This document shows, piece after piece, positions 8,210 to 17,129 of a DNA stretch of 64,000 bases (positions are counted from its first letter, which is position 1; every line of letters begins with the position of its first letter). The notes beneath the pieces were generated by a model, which saw only the letters and a list, made by a program, of their open reading frames with translations, did not search any database and was not told the origin of the DNA. Both the position numbers and the translations under genes were made by a program. This DNA comes from Catenuloplanes niger (GTDB lineage: Bacteria; Actinomycetota; Actinomycetes; Mycobacteriales; Micromonosporaceae), in NCBI RefSeq assembly GCF_031458255.1, contig NZ_JAVDYC010000001.1:9100501-9164500 (forward strand), written 5' to 3'.

Positions 8210-8710
8210 TCAATCGCGCGCCGCCGGATCGGGCCGGACGCGAAAGACCGGAAAGGCCGTCGCGACGGTACGAAGCTCCGCGTCGGACGCCGTGGCCGAG
8301 ACCGGCAGGTGCGGTCGCGCCCCGGGTGCCAGCCGCAGGTAGCGGCGCAGGATCGGCGGGCGCTCGGCGGCCGGGACCTCGGTCAGCAGCACGGGCTCGC
8401 GCCGGCCGCGGCGCAGCACGGCCCGGCCGCCGCTCGCGCGGACGTTGTGCACCCAGTTGGCCCGCTCGCCCAGCATCGAGACCAGGTACCGCTCCTCGCC
8501 GAGCGTCGCGACCACGACCGGCACCGAGATCGGCCGGCCGGTGCGCCGCCCGGTCACCTCCAGCGTCACCGCCCGGCGGGGCGACAGCAGGCCGGCGCCG
8601 TACTGGGCCGCGTCCAGGCGGTTCAGCCACCGGGCGAGCCGCCCCGGCCGGTCGTGCGGGTACATCCGGCGCTTCGCCGCGTACAGCCGGTCCGTCACCC
8701 ATCGACGCAT
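8210..8710 (-). CDS. F420-type (deazaflavin-dependent) nitroreductase family oxidoreductase
   Basis: A 166-residue cytoplasmic protein of the Ddn/F420H2-dependent reductase family with the split-barrel signature: LEVTGRRTGRPISVPVVVA, then GEERYLVSMLGERANWVHNVRASGGRAVLRRGR. The GRRTGRPR-like and NWVHN segments are the parts that contact the cofactor in this family. Related enzymes reduce quinones or nitroaromatics with F420H2. Its ATG at 8710 has GGAGG six bases upstream. It is transcribed away from the FAD monooxygenase/MarR pair, so the two may share a redox or xenobiotic response, but only by position. Confidence 0.85.
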   Translation of the reverse strand: MRRWVTDRLYAAKRRMYPHDRPGRLARWLNRLDAAQYGAGLLSPRRAVTLEVTGRRTGRPISVPVVVATLGEERYLVSMLGERANWVHNVRASGGRAVLRRGRREPVLLTEVPAAERPPILRRYLRLAPGARPHLPVSATASDAELRTVATAFPVFRVRPDPAARD

Positions 8711-8818
8711 GTGCGCCTCCTTCGCCGGGTGCAGTGTGCCGGGTCCGGCGGGTGCCGGGCAGGGCCGTTCGGCCCGGTGACGGAGCCCGGTCGCCGACGG
8801 CGTGGCATGCCGGCGGCC

Positions 8819-8853
8819 TTGCCGAAAACATCTTAGTCATTAAGATAACCGCA
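8819..8853 (+). promoter_or_regulatory. Leaderless promoter overlapped by a MarR-type inverted repeat
   Basis: TTGCCG (8819-8824), a 16-bp spacer and TAAGAT (8841-8846) form a -35/-10 pair whose predicted start falls at or within a base of the ATG at 8853. No ribosome-binding site is present, so the mRNA is probably leaderless. The inverted repeat ATCTTA-GTCAT-TAAGAT (8830-8846) covers the -10, so a bound repressor would block initiation. The MarR-family gene two cistrons down is the obvious candidate. Confidence 0.65.
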
Positions 8854-10100
8854 TGGGCATATCGACCGACTTCTCGGTGGCGATCTCCGGTGCCGGCCTC
8901 TCCGGCCTCTGTCTCGCCCAGTACCTGATGCGCGCCGGCATCGACGTGCACGTCTACGAGCGGGACCCGGGCCCCTTCGTCCGGCGGCAGGGCTACCGGA
9001 TCATCCTCGACCGGTACGGGCTGGCCGCGCTGCGCGAGAGCCTGCCCCGCCCGCTGTACCGGCTGGCGCTGGCCACCGGCGACGAGCCCGGCGGCCACCT
9101 GCGCTTCACCGACAGCCGGCTGCGGGACGCGTTCACCATCACGTTCAAGGACGAGCCGCACGCGACCCGCCAGGTCGACCGGCTGACGCTGCGGTCGATC
9201 CTGCTGTCCGGGCTGGACGGGCGCGTCCACTACGGCAGGTCCGCGGTCGCGGTGGACGACGCCGGCCCGGCCGGTCTGCGGCTGCGGTTCACCGACGGCG
9301 GGTCCGTCCCGGCGACCGTCGTGGTGGGCGCGGACGGCGTCGGCTCGGCGCTGCGCGCGCGGCTGATGCCGGACGCGGAACCGGAGAGCACCCCGATGGC
9401 CGGCGTCTACGGCCGGTCACCGCTGTGGCGTGACGGCGTGAGCGTCATCCCGGACGCGCTGCGCACCAGCGGGGTCCTGGCCCTCGCCGACCGGCCCGGC
9501 CGCGCGTTCTTCTTCACCTCCATGCGGTTCGGCGAGAACCCGCGCGAGGCCTTCGCCCGCCTGGCCCCGGGCGGCTACGCGCCGACCGGCGACGACTACG
9601 TCATGTGGGGCCTGCTGTTGCGGCGCGACGAGGTGCCGGCCGGCGTCCGCGGCGACCTGCTGGCGCTGCGTGACCTGGCGGCCCGGTGGAGCACGGACTT
9701 CCACCCGCTGATCCGGCGGCTGGTCGACACGGCCGAGCTGGACTCCACCGTGCTCAACCTGTTCGCCACCGGCCGGCGCCCGCGACGGTGGGCGGTGCCC
9801 CGGGCGACGATGATGGGCGACGCCGTGCACGTCATGCCGCCGTTCGGCGCGCACGGCGGCAACACCGCGCTCCGCGACGCCGCCCTGCTCGGCCGGCGGC
9901 TGGTCGAGGCGCGAGCCGGCGCGATGTCGGTGGAGGAGGCGATCGCCGGCTACCAGGACGAGATGGCACCGTACGCGTTCCGTGCCGTCGACACCGCGGC
10001 CGGCCTGATGCGCCGCCTCACCGGGGGCGCGGCCGCACCGCACTGGGTGCTGACCCGCCTGCTACCTCGGCTGCACCCGGTCACCGTACCGGAGGCATGA
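8853..10100 (+). CDS. FAD-dependent monooxygenase (PHBH fold)
   Basis: A 415-residue class A flavoprotein monooxygenase. The N terminus has the Rossmann FAD motif SGAGLSGLCLAQYL followed by the acidic strand end VYERD; the middle has the DG motif VVGADGVGSALR; the C-terminal third has GDAVHVMPPFGAHGG, the GD motif binding the FAD ribityl chain. Such enzymes hydroxylate aromatic or polyketide substrates or inactivate antibiotics such as tetracyclines and rifamycins. The substrate cannot be told. It overlaps the MarR gene by 4 bp and is preceded by a leaderless promoter with an overlapping operator, so substrate-induced derepression is likely. Confidence 0.88.
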   Translation: MGISTDFSVAISGAGLSGLCLAQYLMRAGIDVHVYERDPGPFVRRQGYRIILDRYGLAALRESLPRPLYRLALATGDEPGGHLRFTDSRLRDAFTITFKDEPHATRQVDRLTLRSILLSGLDGRVHYGRSAVAVDDAGPAGLRLRFTDGGSVPATVVVGADGVGSALRARLMPDAEPESTPMAGVYGRSPLWRDGVSVIPDALRTSGVLALADRPGRAFFFTSMRFGENPREAFARLAPGGYAPTGDDYVMWGLLLRRDEVPAGVRGDLLALRDLAARWSTDFHPLIRRLVDTAELDSTVLNLFATGRRPRRWAVPRATMMGDAVHVMPPFGAHGGNTALRDAALLGRRLVEARAGAMSVEEAIAGYQDEMAPYAFRAVDTAAGLMRRLTGGAAAPHWVLTRLLPRLHPVTVPEA

Positions 10101-10591
10101 TTGCGGGCATGCCCGACGAGCGTGCCGCCGCGATCGCCGACCTGATGCGCGCCGGCCGGGAGGCCGCCCGGCTGTCCATGGTGTTCCGCTACGCCGTCGC
10201 GGAGCGGCTCGGCCTCACCGTCAGCGACCTGGAGTGCCTGGACTTCCTGGCCGACGCCGGGCCCGCCACCGCCGGGCAGGTCGCCGAGCGGACCAACCTC
10301 ACCACCGGCGCGGTGACCAGCATGCTCCGCCGCCTCCAGCAGGCCGGCTACGTGACGGCCGAGCGCGATCCGGCCGACCGGCGGCGGGTGATAGTCGCCC
10401 TGCGCCCGGAGCGGGCCGCCGAGCTGGACCGGCCGTACGAGCGCTTCGCCGCGCGGGCGGAGCGGCTCGTCGAGGGCTACCGCGCCGAGGACATCGCGCT
10501 GCTGGTCCGGCACTACGACCGGATGCGCGCGATGTACCTCGCCGAGCTGGACCACCTGCGCGACCACGACACCGCGCCGCGACCGGCCTGA
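10097..10591 (+). CDS. MarR family transcriptional regulator
   Basis: A 164-residue winged-helix repressor. The central region has the recognition helix TAGQVAERTNLTTGAVTSML and the wing with ERDPADRRRVIV, the conserved DxRxx motif of MarR proteins. Terminal helices would form the dimer interface. The ATG at 10097 overlaps the monooxygenase stop as ATGA, giving translational coupling; an alternative ATG at 10109 would start at MPDERA. It probably represses its own operon through the ATCTTA/TAAGAT repeat at the upstream promoter and is released by the monooxygenase substrate. Confidence 0.9.
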   Translation: MIAGMPDERAAAIADLMRAGREAARLSMVFRYAVAERLGLTVSDLECLDFLADAGPATAGQVAERTNLTTGAVTSMLRRLQQAGYVTAERDPADRRRVIVALRPERAAELDRPYERFAARAERLVEGYRAEDIALLVRHYDRMRAMYLAELDHLRDHDTAPRPA

Positions 10592-10654
10592 CGTCCCGGT
10601 GCGGGCGGCGACCGGGGCCGGCGGTCGCACCGGCCGCGGTCACGGCGTCTCCGG

Positions 10655-12118
10655 TCAGCCGCCCGCCGGCGCCGGTGACACCGGCGTCTCCGGTCGCGCG
10701 CCGCGCCGGTCACCGCGCCGGTCACGGACCGTGGCCACGATCGCGTCGATGACGACGAACGCCGCGAGCGGGATGCCGAACAGCGGCAGTGCCCAGCCGA
10801 CCGCGAACACGGCCAGGATGCCGGCCACCACCGCCCGGGCCGGGACCGCGCGCCAGTCCACCCGGGCCGGGGCGGCGCCGACGAGGGCGCGCCGGCCGTC
10901 GCGCGTCGGCCGGCGCTGCCACCACATGCGGTAGCCCCAGACGATGACGCAGAGCAGACCGATCGCGAGCGCGGCCAGCACGATCTGGTTGACCGCGCCG
11001 AACAGCAGCCCCATGTGGGCGTTGATGCCCCAGTTCGTGAGCTTCGCGGTGAACGGCCAGTCGGCGAAGTCCACCCGGTCGGTGACCGTGCCGGTGGTGG
11101 TGTCCACGGCCACGCTGTCCAGCCGCTCCGGGACCTGCGTGTCGGTCTGGCTGACCTTCCACGCCGTGTTCGCGTCGGCCGGTGGCACGATCGAGACCGG
11201 CCCGTCCAGACCGTTGTCGCGGGCGACCGTGAGCGCGGTGTCGATGCCCGCCGGGTCCGCGCCGGTGGCCGGGGCGGTGCCGCCGCCGTGGTGGCCGCCG
11301 GCCGCGGCGCCCGGCGCGCCGGTGAGCGCGGTCGAGACGGACGGCGTGCCGCCGCGGATCTGGTCGATCAGCAGCCCGAAGTGCGCGCCGGCGTAGTTCG
11401 ACCAGGTCAGCCCGGTCGCGGACAGGCCGAGCAGGCCGACCAGCAGCCACGCACCGACCGCGCCGTGCCAGCCCCGGGTCCGGCGCACGCCCCGCCGGGC
11501 GGACAGTTCCGGAGCGAGGAGCCCGCGCACGGTACGGCGGCGCCGCCACCAGAGCACGATCCCACCGAGCGCGATCACCCACAGCCAGCTCGCGGCCAGC
11601 TCCGAGTAGAGATTGCCGGCCGCGCCCAGGTGCAGGTCCCGATGCAGCACGTCCAGCCAGGCCTGCGGCGGCGTCCAGCCGAACTGGGTGGTCAGCTGCC
11701 CGGTCACCGCCCCGGTGTACGGGTCCACGTAGACGGTGTGCACCTTCTCGGCCGCGGCCAGCTCCGGCACCGCGAAGTCGACGTGCGTCGTCCACTCGCC
11801 GCCCTTCACCCGTACCCCGGTGATCGTGCCCTCCGGGTGTGCGGCCCGGGCGGCGGCGAGCTGCTGCGACACCGGCACGGTGGCACCGCTCGCGTCGTCG
11901 ACCAGCAGCTCCTGCGCGTAGAGGAGCCGGTCGAGCGTCGGCGTGGCGACGAACAGCAGGCCGGTGACGGCCGCGACGACCAGGAACGGCGCGATCATCA
12001 GGCCGGCGTAGAAGTGCACGCGCAGCAGCAGCGCGCCGAGCGCGGACCCGCCGTTCACGCGGCGGGGGACGGGTGCCGCGGCCGGAGCGGGCGCGGCGAC
12101 CTCGGGGGTGACGGACAT
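10655..12118 (-). CDS. PepSY-associated transmembrane protein
   Basis: A 487-residue membrane protein of the PepSY TM family. The first helix lies near residues 30-55 (LLRVHFYAGLMIAPFLVV), followed by a long extracytoplasmic PepSY region, a second helix (WLWVIALGGIVLWWRRRR), a third helix, another external domain containing a His/Gly-rich GGHHGGG stretch, and a last pair of helices. Family members sit next to iron or copper genes and reduce or handle metals at the membrane. The ATG at 12118 is chosen by the start of conserved sequence. It diverges from DUF2243 and CtaG-like genes, pointing to copper or respiratory metal handling. Confidence 0.8.
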   Translation of the reverse strand: MSVTPEVAAPAPAAAPVPRRVNGGSALGALLLRVHFYAGLMIAPFLVVAAVTGLLFVATPTLDRLLYAQELLVDDASGATVPVSQQLAAARAAHPEGTITGVRVKGGEWTTHVDFAVPELAAAEKVHTVYVDPYTGAVTGQLTTQFGWTPPQAWLDVLHRDLHLGAAGNLYSELAASWLWVIALGGIVLWWRRRRTVRGLLAPELSARRGVRRTRGWHGAVGAWLLVGLLGLSATGLTWSNYAGAHFGLLIDQIRGGTPSVSTALTGAPGAAAGGHHGGGTAPATGADPAGIDTALTVARDNGLDGPVSIVPPADANTAWKVSQTDTQVPERLDSVAVDTTTGTVTDRVDFADWPFTAKLTNWGINAHMGLLFGAVNQIVLAALAIGLLCVIVWGYRMWWQRRPTRDGRRALVGAAPARVDWRAVPARAVVAGILAVFAVGWALPLFGIPLAAFVVIDAIVATVRDRRGDRRGARPETPVSPAPAGG

Positions 12119-12354
12119 CGGCGTTTCCTCGTCTTGGGTGTCGCCGGCGCGACGGCGCCGGCCTCCGGGCGGGGGCAGCCGACCGCCCGGATTCCCCACG
12201 ACCACCGGAGCGTCGGCGAAGACCGGCGTCACGTGCTGGTCTCCGCCGGGGTAGTCGTACCGCGCGCCGATTCGGTTCCCGGGCACACCGCACTCGTTTA
12301 TCCACAGGGGAGAGGGGCATACCGACTCCTCCGCCCGCAGGAGGAGGTCTTCCC

Positions 12355-12828
12355 GTGCCCGCCACCGCCCGCACCGCCACCGCCCGGCCGACCGTGTCCG
12401 GCGGCCGCAACGTGCTCTCCGGGGCGCTGCTCGGCCTCGGCGTCGCCGCATTCGTCGACGAGGCGATATTTCACCAGGTGCTGCACTGGCACCACTTCTA
12501 CGACAAATCCACGCCGGCGATCGGGCTGGTCTCCGACGGGCTGTTCCACGCCTTCAGCTGGTTCGCCACCGTCGCGGGCCTGTTCCTCTTCGCCGACCTG
12601 CGCCGGCGTGCCGCGGTCAGCCCACCGCGCTGGTGGGGCGGCCTGCTGATCGGTGCCGGCGGGTTCCAGCTCTACGACGGCACGCTGCAGCACAAGGTCA
12701 TGCGACTGCACCAGATCCGCTACGACGTCGACCTCACCGCCTACGACTGGACGTGGAACGTCATCGCCGCCCTGCTCGTCCTCGCCGGTGCGGTGCTGCT
12801 CGTGCGCGCCCGCCGCCGGCCCGCCTGA
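12355..12828 (+). CDS. DUF2243 membrane protein
   Basis: A 157-residue protein with four predicted membrane helices. It carries the DUF2243 pattern of conserved histidines: DEAIFHQVLHWHHFYD, DGLFHAFSWF and YDGTLQHKVMRLHQIR, which could bind metal at the membrane. The GTG at 12355 follows AGGAGG eight bases upstream. It is followed after 4 bp by a CtaG-like gene. DUF2243 genes commonly pair with CtaG-type cytochrome oxidase assembly genes, but the function is not established. Confidence 0.85.
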   Translation: MPATARTATARPTVSGGRNVLSGALLGLGVAAFVDEAIFHQVLHWHHFYDKSTPAIGLVSDGLFHAFSWFATVAGLFLFADLRRRAAVSPPRWWGGLLIGAGGFQLYDGTLQHKVMRLHQIRYDVDLTAYDWTWNVIAALLVLAGAVLLVRARRRPA

Positions 12829-12832
12829 CGCC

Positions 12833-13738
12833 GTGCCGCCCGCGCACCCCGGTCCCGTACCGGCCTGGTTCTTCTCGGTGGTGCTGGCGGCCACCGCGCT
12901 GCTCTACCTGCTCGGCGTGGTGGCCGTGCGCCGCCGCGGCGGCTGGTGGCCGACCGGGCGGACCGCCTGCTGGGCCGCCGGGCACGTCGCCGCGGCCGCC
13001 GCGCTGCTCGGCCCGCCGGCCGGCGCCGCGCACCACGACTTCACCGCGCACATGGCCGGGCACCTGCTGCTGGGCATGATCACCCCGATGCTGCTGGTGC
13101 TCGCCGCGCCGGTGACGCTGGCCCTGCGGGCGCTGCCGCCCGCCCGCGCCCGGGCCCTGTCGCACCTGCTGGCCGGCCGTCCGCTGCGCACGCTCACGCA
13201 TCCGGTCACCGCCGCGCTGCTCAACGGCGGCGGCCTGTGGGTGCTCTACACCACCGGCCTCTACCGGGCGATGGGTGAACACCCGTGGGTGCACGTCGCG
13301 GTGCACGCCCACGTCGTCGTCGCGGGCTACCTGTTCACCGCCGCGATCATCGGCGTCGACCCGGCGCCGCACCGGCCCGGGCCCCGGGTCCGGGCGGCCG
13401 CGCTGATCGCGTTCCTGGCCGCGCACGCGATCCTCGCCAAGCACCTCTACGGCCACCCGCCGGCCGGCGTGCTCGCCGGTGACGCCCGCGCCGGTGCGCA
13501 GCTGATGTACTACGGCGGGGACCTCGTCGACCTGGTGCTCATCGTCGAGTTCTGCCGGCAGTGGTACCGGGCGGCGGACCCGCGGCGCCGCGACCGGCCG
13601 GCGAGGCCACGCATCCCGCACCGGCGGCCACCCCGCGTGCCGTGGCGCCTGCCGCAGCCGGCCGGCACCGCGGACGACGCCGGTTCCGGCACGGAAACGC
13701 TCAGGTGGGCGGTGTCGCGTCCGATGGGGCCTCGGTAG
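12833..13738 (+). CDS. Cytochrome c oxidase assembly protein, caa3_CtaG family
   Basis: A 301-residue polytopic membrane protein with about seven helices. Conserved histidines [35 protein letters not shown] and [12 protein letters not shown] identify the caa3_CtaG family, implicated in copper delivery to heme-copper oxidases. The C-terminal 60 residues are a basic Arg/Pro-rich cytoplasmic tail. The GTG start at 12833 lies 4 bp after the DUF2243 stop, so the two are cotranscribed. Together with the PepSY protein upstream this looks like a small metal/respiration cluster. Confidence 0.82.
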   Translation: MPPAHPGPVPAWFFSVVLAATALLYLLGVVAVRRRGGWWPTGRTACWAAGHVAAAAALLGPPAGAAHHDFTAHMAGHLLLGMITPMLLVLAAPVTLALRALPPARARALSHLLAGRPLRTLTHPVTAALLNGGGLWVLYTTGLYRAMGEHPWVHVAVHAHVVVAGYLFTAAIIGVDPAPHRPGPRVRAAALIAFLAAHAILAKHLYGHPPAGVLAGDARAGAQLMYYGGDLVDLVLIVEFCRQWYRAADPRRRDRPARPRIPHRRPPRVPWRLPQPAGTADDAGSGTETLRWAVSRPMGPR

Positions 13739-13763
13739 TACGTACTCACCGAAGGGACCCGTC

Positions 13764-15371
13764 ATGTCGGTCGGCACCACCGCACCGCGCTCGCGGAACT
13801 GGTTCGCGAACCTGCCGGTCAACACGAAGATCCTGTCGATCGTGGTGGCGATGGCGATCGCGGCCATGGCCATCGCCTACACCGGCTACAGCCGGTTGCA
13901 GGTGCTGGACCGGGAGAGCCGGTCGCTGTACACGGACAGCGTCGACCCGCTGGTCCAGCTGGCCGCGATCTACCAGCCGTTCCAGGGCATGCGCGGGCGG
14001 GTGCTGGAGTACGGCGTCGCCTCCACGGCGACCCGCGCCGACCTGAAGGAGGAGATCGCGGAACGGGAGTCGCGGGTCACCGACGGCGTCGCGAAGTACC
14101 TGCCGCACGCGGCCGACCCGGCGCAGATGAAGGCGTTCACCGACAACTTCGCGACGTTCCTGGACATCTCCCAGAACACGCTGATGCCGCTGGCCGACCG
14201 CGGCGACACGGCCGGCTTCGCCACCCAGTACCGCGCCACCCTCCTGCCGGTCATCTCGGCCGCCGCGGACGCGATGGACGCGGAGAACGCCGCCCAGGCC
14301 GAGCGGGCGAAGGCGCAGGCGGACAGCAACACGGCGGTGGCGAACGCGGCACAGCGACTGGTCGTCATCGTGCTGGTCGTCGGCCTGCTGATCGCGATCG
14401 CGCTGGCGCTCTACGTCGCCCGGCTCATCGTCCGGCCGCTGGCCCGGGTGGAGGCGTCGCTGGCCGCGATGGAACGCGGGGACCTCACGGTCGTCGCGGA
14501 CGTGCCCGCCACCGACGAGGTCGGCCGGATGGCGCGCATGCTCACCCGGGCCCAGACCCAGTTGCGCGAGGTCATCGGCTCGGTCGGCGACGCGGCCCAG
14601 GGGCTCGCGGCCGCCGCGGAGGAGACCTCGACGATCGCGAACCGGATCGCCCGGAACGCCGACGAGGCCTCCAGCCAGGCCCGCCTGGTGTCGGCCGCGT
14701 CGGAGGAGGTCTCGCAGGGCGTGACCACGGTCGCGGCCGGCTCCGAGGAGATGGGCGCCGCGATCGGCGAGATCGCGCAGAGCGCGGGCGCGGCCGCGGA
14801 GGTGGCCGGGCAGGCGGTCGCGGTCGCGGAGTCGACGAACCAGACGATCGCCACGCTGGGCGAGTCGTCCCGGCAGATCGGTGACGTGATCAAGGTGATC
14901 ACGTCGATCGCGGAGCAGACCAACCTGCTGGCGCTCAACGCCACCATCGAGGCCGCACGGGCCGGCGAGGCCGGCAAGGGCTTCGCGGTCGTCGCGACCG
15001 AGGTCAAGGACCTGGCGCAGGAGACCGCGCGGGCCACCGAGGACATCTCCCGCCGGGTCGAGGCGATCCAGAACGACAGCGGTCAGGCGGTGACCGCGAT
15101 CCGGGAGATCGCGGAGGTGATCAGCCGGATCAACGACTACACCACCACGATCGCGTCCGCGGTCGAGGAGCAGTCCGCGACCACGGCCGAGATGAACCGC
15201 AACGTGGCCGAGGCGGCGAGCGCGACCGGCCAGATCAGCGCCAGCATCGACAGCGTCGCGGAGAACGCGCGGACCACGGCCGAGTCGGTCGCGGACGCGC
15301 AGCGCTCCGCCGCGGAGCTGTCCCGGATGTCCAACGACCTGCGCATGTCGGTGTCCCGGTTCGTCTACTGA
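13764..15371 (+). CDS. Methyl-accepting chemotaxis protein
   Basis: A 535-residue transmembrane chemoreceptor. A first helix (about residues 24-44) is followed by an external four-helix-bundle sensor domain (45-195), a second helix (196-218), a HAMP domain and a long cytoplasmic coiled coil. The signalling tip [21 protein letters not shown] and following [11 protein letters not shown] are the most conserved residues of the family. The sensor domain has no recognisable ligand motif. It would signal to CheA/CheW elsewhere. A chemoreceptor implies motile cells or zoospores, consistent with Actinoplanes-like relatives. It stands alone, with a strong terminator after it. Confidence 0.93.
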   Translation: MSVGTTAPRSRNWFANLPVNTKILSIVVAMAIAAMAIAYTGYSRLQVLDRESRSLYTDSVDPLVQLAAIYQPFQGMRGRVLEYGVASTATRADLKEEIAERESRVTDGVAKYLPHAADPAQMKAFTDNFATFLDISQNTLMPLADRGDTAGFATQYRATLLPVISAAADAMDAENAAQAERAKAQADSNTAVANAAQRLVVIVLVVGLLIAIALALYVARLIVRPLARVEASLAAMERGDLTVVADVPATDEVGRMARMLTRAQTQLREVIGSVGDAAQGLAAAAEETSTIANRIARNADEASSQARLVSAASEEVSQGVTTVAAGSEEMGAAIGEIAQSAGAAAEVAGQAVAVAESTNQTIATLGESSRQIGDVIKVITSIAEQTNLLALNATIEAARAGEAGKGFAVVATEVKDLAQETARATEDISRRVEAIQNDSGQAVTAIREIAEVISRINDYTTTIASAVEEQSATTAEMNRNVAEAASATGQISASIDSVAENARTTAESVADAQRSAAELSRMSNDLRMSVSRFVY

Positions 15372-15400
15372 CCTCCCGGGGCAGCCCACCGCACCGGCAC

Positions 15401-15432
15401 GGGTCCGGCGGTCCTGATGGACCGCCGGACCC
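15401..15432. terminator. Bidirectional terminator
   Basis: Perfect 14-bp arms GGGTCCGGCGGTCC / GGACCGCCGGACCC with a TGAT loop, between the convergent chemoreceptor and MFS genes. Confidence 0.85.
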
Positions 15433-15455
15433 GCCGCGCGGGGCGTGGTGGACGC

Positions 15456-17129
15456 TCAGCGGTCCGCCGCGTCCGCGGGCGCGGCACGGCTGCCGGCGGT
15501 CGTGCCGGTGAGACCGTCATCCGCGGACGCGGTCCGGCTTCCGGCCGTCGTGCCGGTCGGGCCGTCACCCGGGGGCGCGGCTCCGCTGCCGGCCGTCGTG
15601 CCGGACGGGCCGTCACCCGCGGACGCGGTCCGGCTCCCGGCCGTCGTGCCGGTCGGTGGGGCGCCGTCGGCTGCGTCCGCGGCCACCGTGGCCGTCGCGA
15701 GCGGGTCCGGCAGGTCCAGGCTGGTCCGCAGCGACACGGGCCGGAGCAGCACGGCCGCGACCACGCCGAGCAGCGCGACACCGGCCGAGATCGCGAACAC
15801 GCGCCCGGTGGCGTCGCCGTAGGCGTCCGGCGCCGGCACCCCGGCCGCGGTGTCCGCGGCGACCTGCCGGGCCAGGACCGCGCCGAGCACGGTGACGCCG
15901 ACGGTGCCGCCCAGCGACCGGAAGAACGACACGGTGGCGCTGGCGGCGCCGATGTCGGACAGCGGGACGGCGTTCTGCACGACCAGCACGAAGTTCTGCA
16001 GCGTCAGGCCGACGCCGGCGCCGACCAGCACCATGGCGACCCCGATCAGGACCGGCGACGTGCCCCGGTCGACCAGGCCCAGCATCGCGAACCCGGCGGC
16101 CAGCCCGATCGCGCCGGTGACCAGGAACGGCTTGATCCGGCCGGTACGGCTGACCAGGTTGCCGCCGACGACGGACGAGACCAGGATGCCGGCCATCATC
16201 GGGATGGTCAGCAGCCCGGCCTCGGTCGGCGAGTACCCGCGACCGACCTGGAAGTACTGGGTGAGGAACACCGCGGCGCCGAACATCGCGGTGCCGGCGG
16301 CGAGGCTGCCGAGGATGGCCAGCGCGGTGTCGCGCCGCCGCAGCACGCGCGGCGGCACGATCGGTTCGGCGGCCCGGGTCTCCACCCATGCGGCCAGGCC
16401 GAGCAGCACCAGCGCGCCACCGGCCAGGGCCGCGGTCGGCCAGGACAGCCAGCCGAACGCGTCGCCGACGAACGAGACCCAGATCAGCAGCGCGCTGACC
16501 CCGGCGGTGATCAGGGTCGCGCCCGCGTAGTCGATGCGGACGCCCGCCCGGCGCACCACCGGCAGCCGCACGGTCAGGTGCAGCAACACCATCGCGAGGA
16601 CGGCGAACGGCACGCCGATGAGGAAGCACCAGCGCCAGCCGAGCCAGCCGGTGTCCACGATCAGCCCGCCGGCCAGCGGCCCGCCGATCGTGGACAGCGC
16701 GGTGACACTGCTCTGGTACCCGGCGTACCGGCCGCGTTCGCGGGGTGGGATCATCGCGCCGATCGCGATCTGGACCAGCGCCTGCAGCCCGCCGACGCCG
16801 ACGCCCTGCACCGCGCGGGCCGCGATGAGCTGACCGGCGTCCTGGGCGAGCCCGGCCGCGAGCGACCCGGCGACGAAGACCGCGGCGGCGGCCTGGAGCA
16901 GCGACTTCTTGGCGTACAGGTCGGCGAGTTTGCCCCAGATCGGGGTGGCGGCGGTCGCGGCCAGCAGCGTCGCGGTGACCACCCAGGTGTACTGGGTGGG
17001 CGTGCCGTCCAGCTCGAGCAGCATCCTCGGCAGTGCGGTGGCCACGACGGTGCTGCTCAGCGTGGAGACGAACAGCGCGAGCAGCAGCGCGCCGAGCGCC
17101 CGGTGGAGCCGCCGCCGGTCGGTGCTCAT
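15456..17129 (-). CDS. MFS drug exporter, DHA2 (14-TM) family
   Basis: A 557-residue proton-driven exporter. About 14 helices span residues 10-490, with motif A-like GKLADLYAKK after helix 2 and motif C-like GGPLAGGLIVD in helix 5. The last 65 residues are an odd hydrophilic tail of four degenerate copies of a GTTAGSR/ASxxDG unit, not usual in the family. Its ATG overlaps the stop of the SMP-30/NHL gene by 4 bp, making it the last gene of a three-gene operon with a Baeyer-Villiger monooxygenase. Export of the product or a toxic substrate is the likely job. Confidence 0.9.
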   Translation of the reverse strand: MSTDRRRLHRALGALLLALFVSTLSSTVVATALPRMLLELDGTPTQYTWVVTATLLAATAATPIWGKLADLYAKKSLLQAAAAVFVAGSLAAGLAQDAGQLIAARAVQGVGVGGLQALVQIAIGAMIPPRERGRYAGYQSSVTALSTIGGPLAGGLIVDTGWLGWRWCFLIGVPFAVLAMVLLHLTVRLPVVRRAGVRIDYAGATLITAGVSALLIWVSFVGDAFGWLSWPTAALAGGALVLLGLAAWVETRAAEPIVPPRVLRRRDTALAILGSLAAGTAMFGAAVFLTQYFQVGRGYSPTEAGLLTIPMMAGILVSSVVGGNLVSRTGRIKPFLVTGAIGLAAGFAMLGLVDRGTSPVLIGVAMVLVGAGVGLTLQNFVLVVQNAVPLSDIGAASATVSFFRSLGGTVGVTVLGAVLARQVAADTAAGVPAPDAYGDATGRVFAISAGVALLGVVAAVLLRPVSLRTSLDLPDPLATATVAADAADGAPPTGTTAGSRTASAGDGPSGTTAGSGAAPPGDGPTGTTAGSRTASADDGLTGTTAGSRAAPADAADR

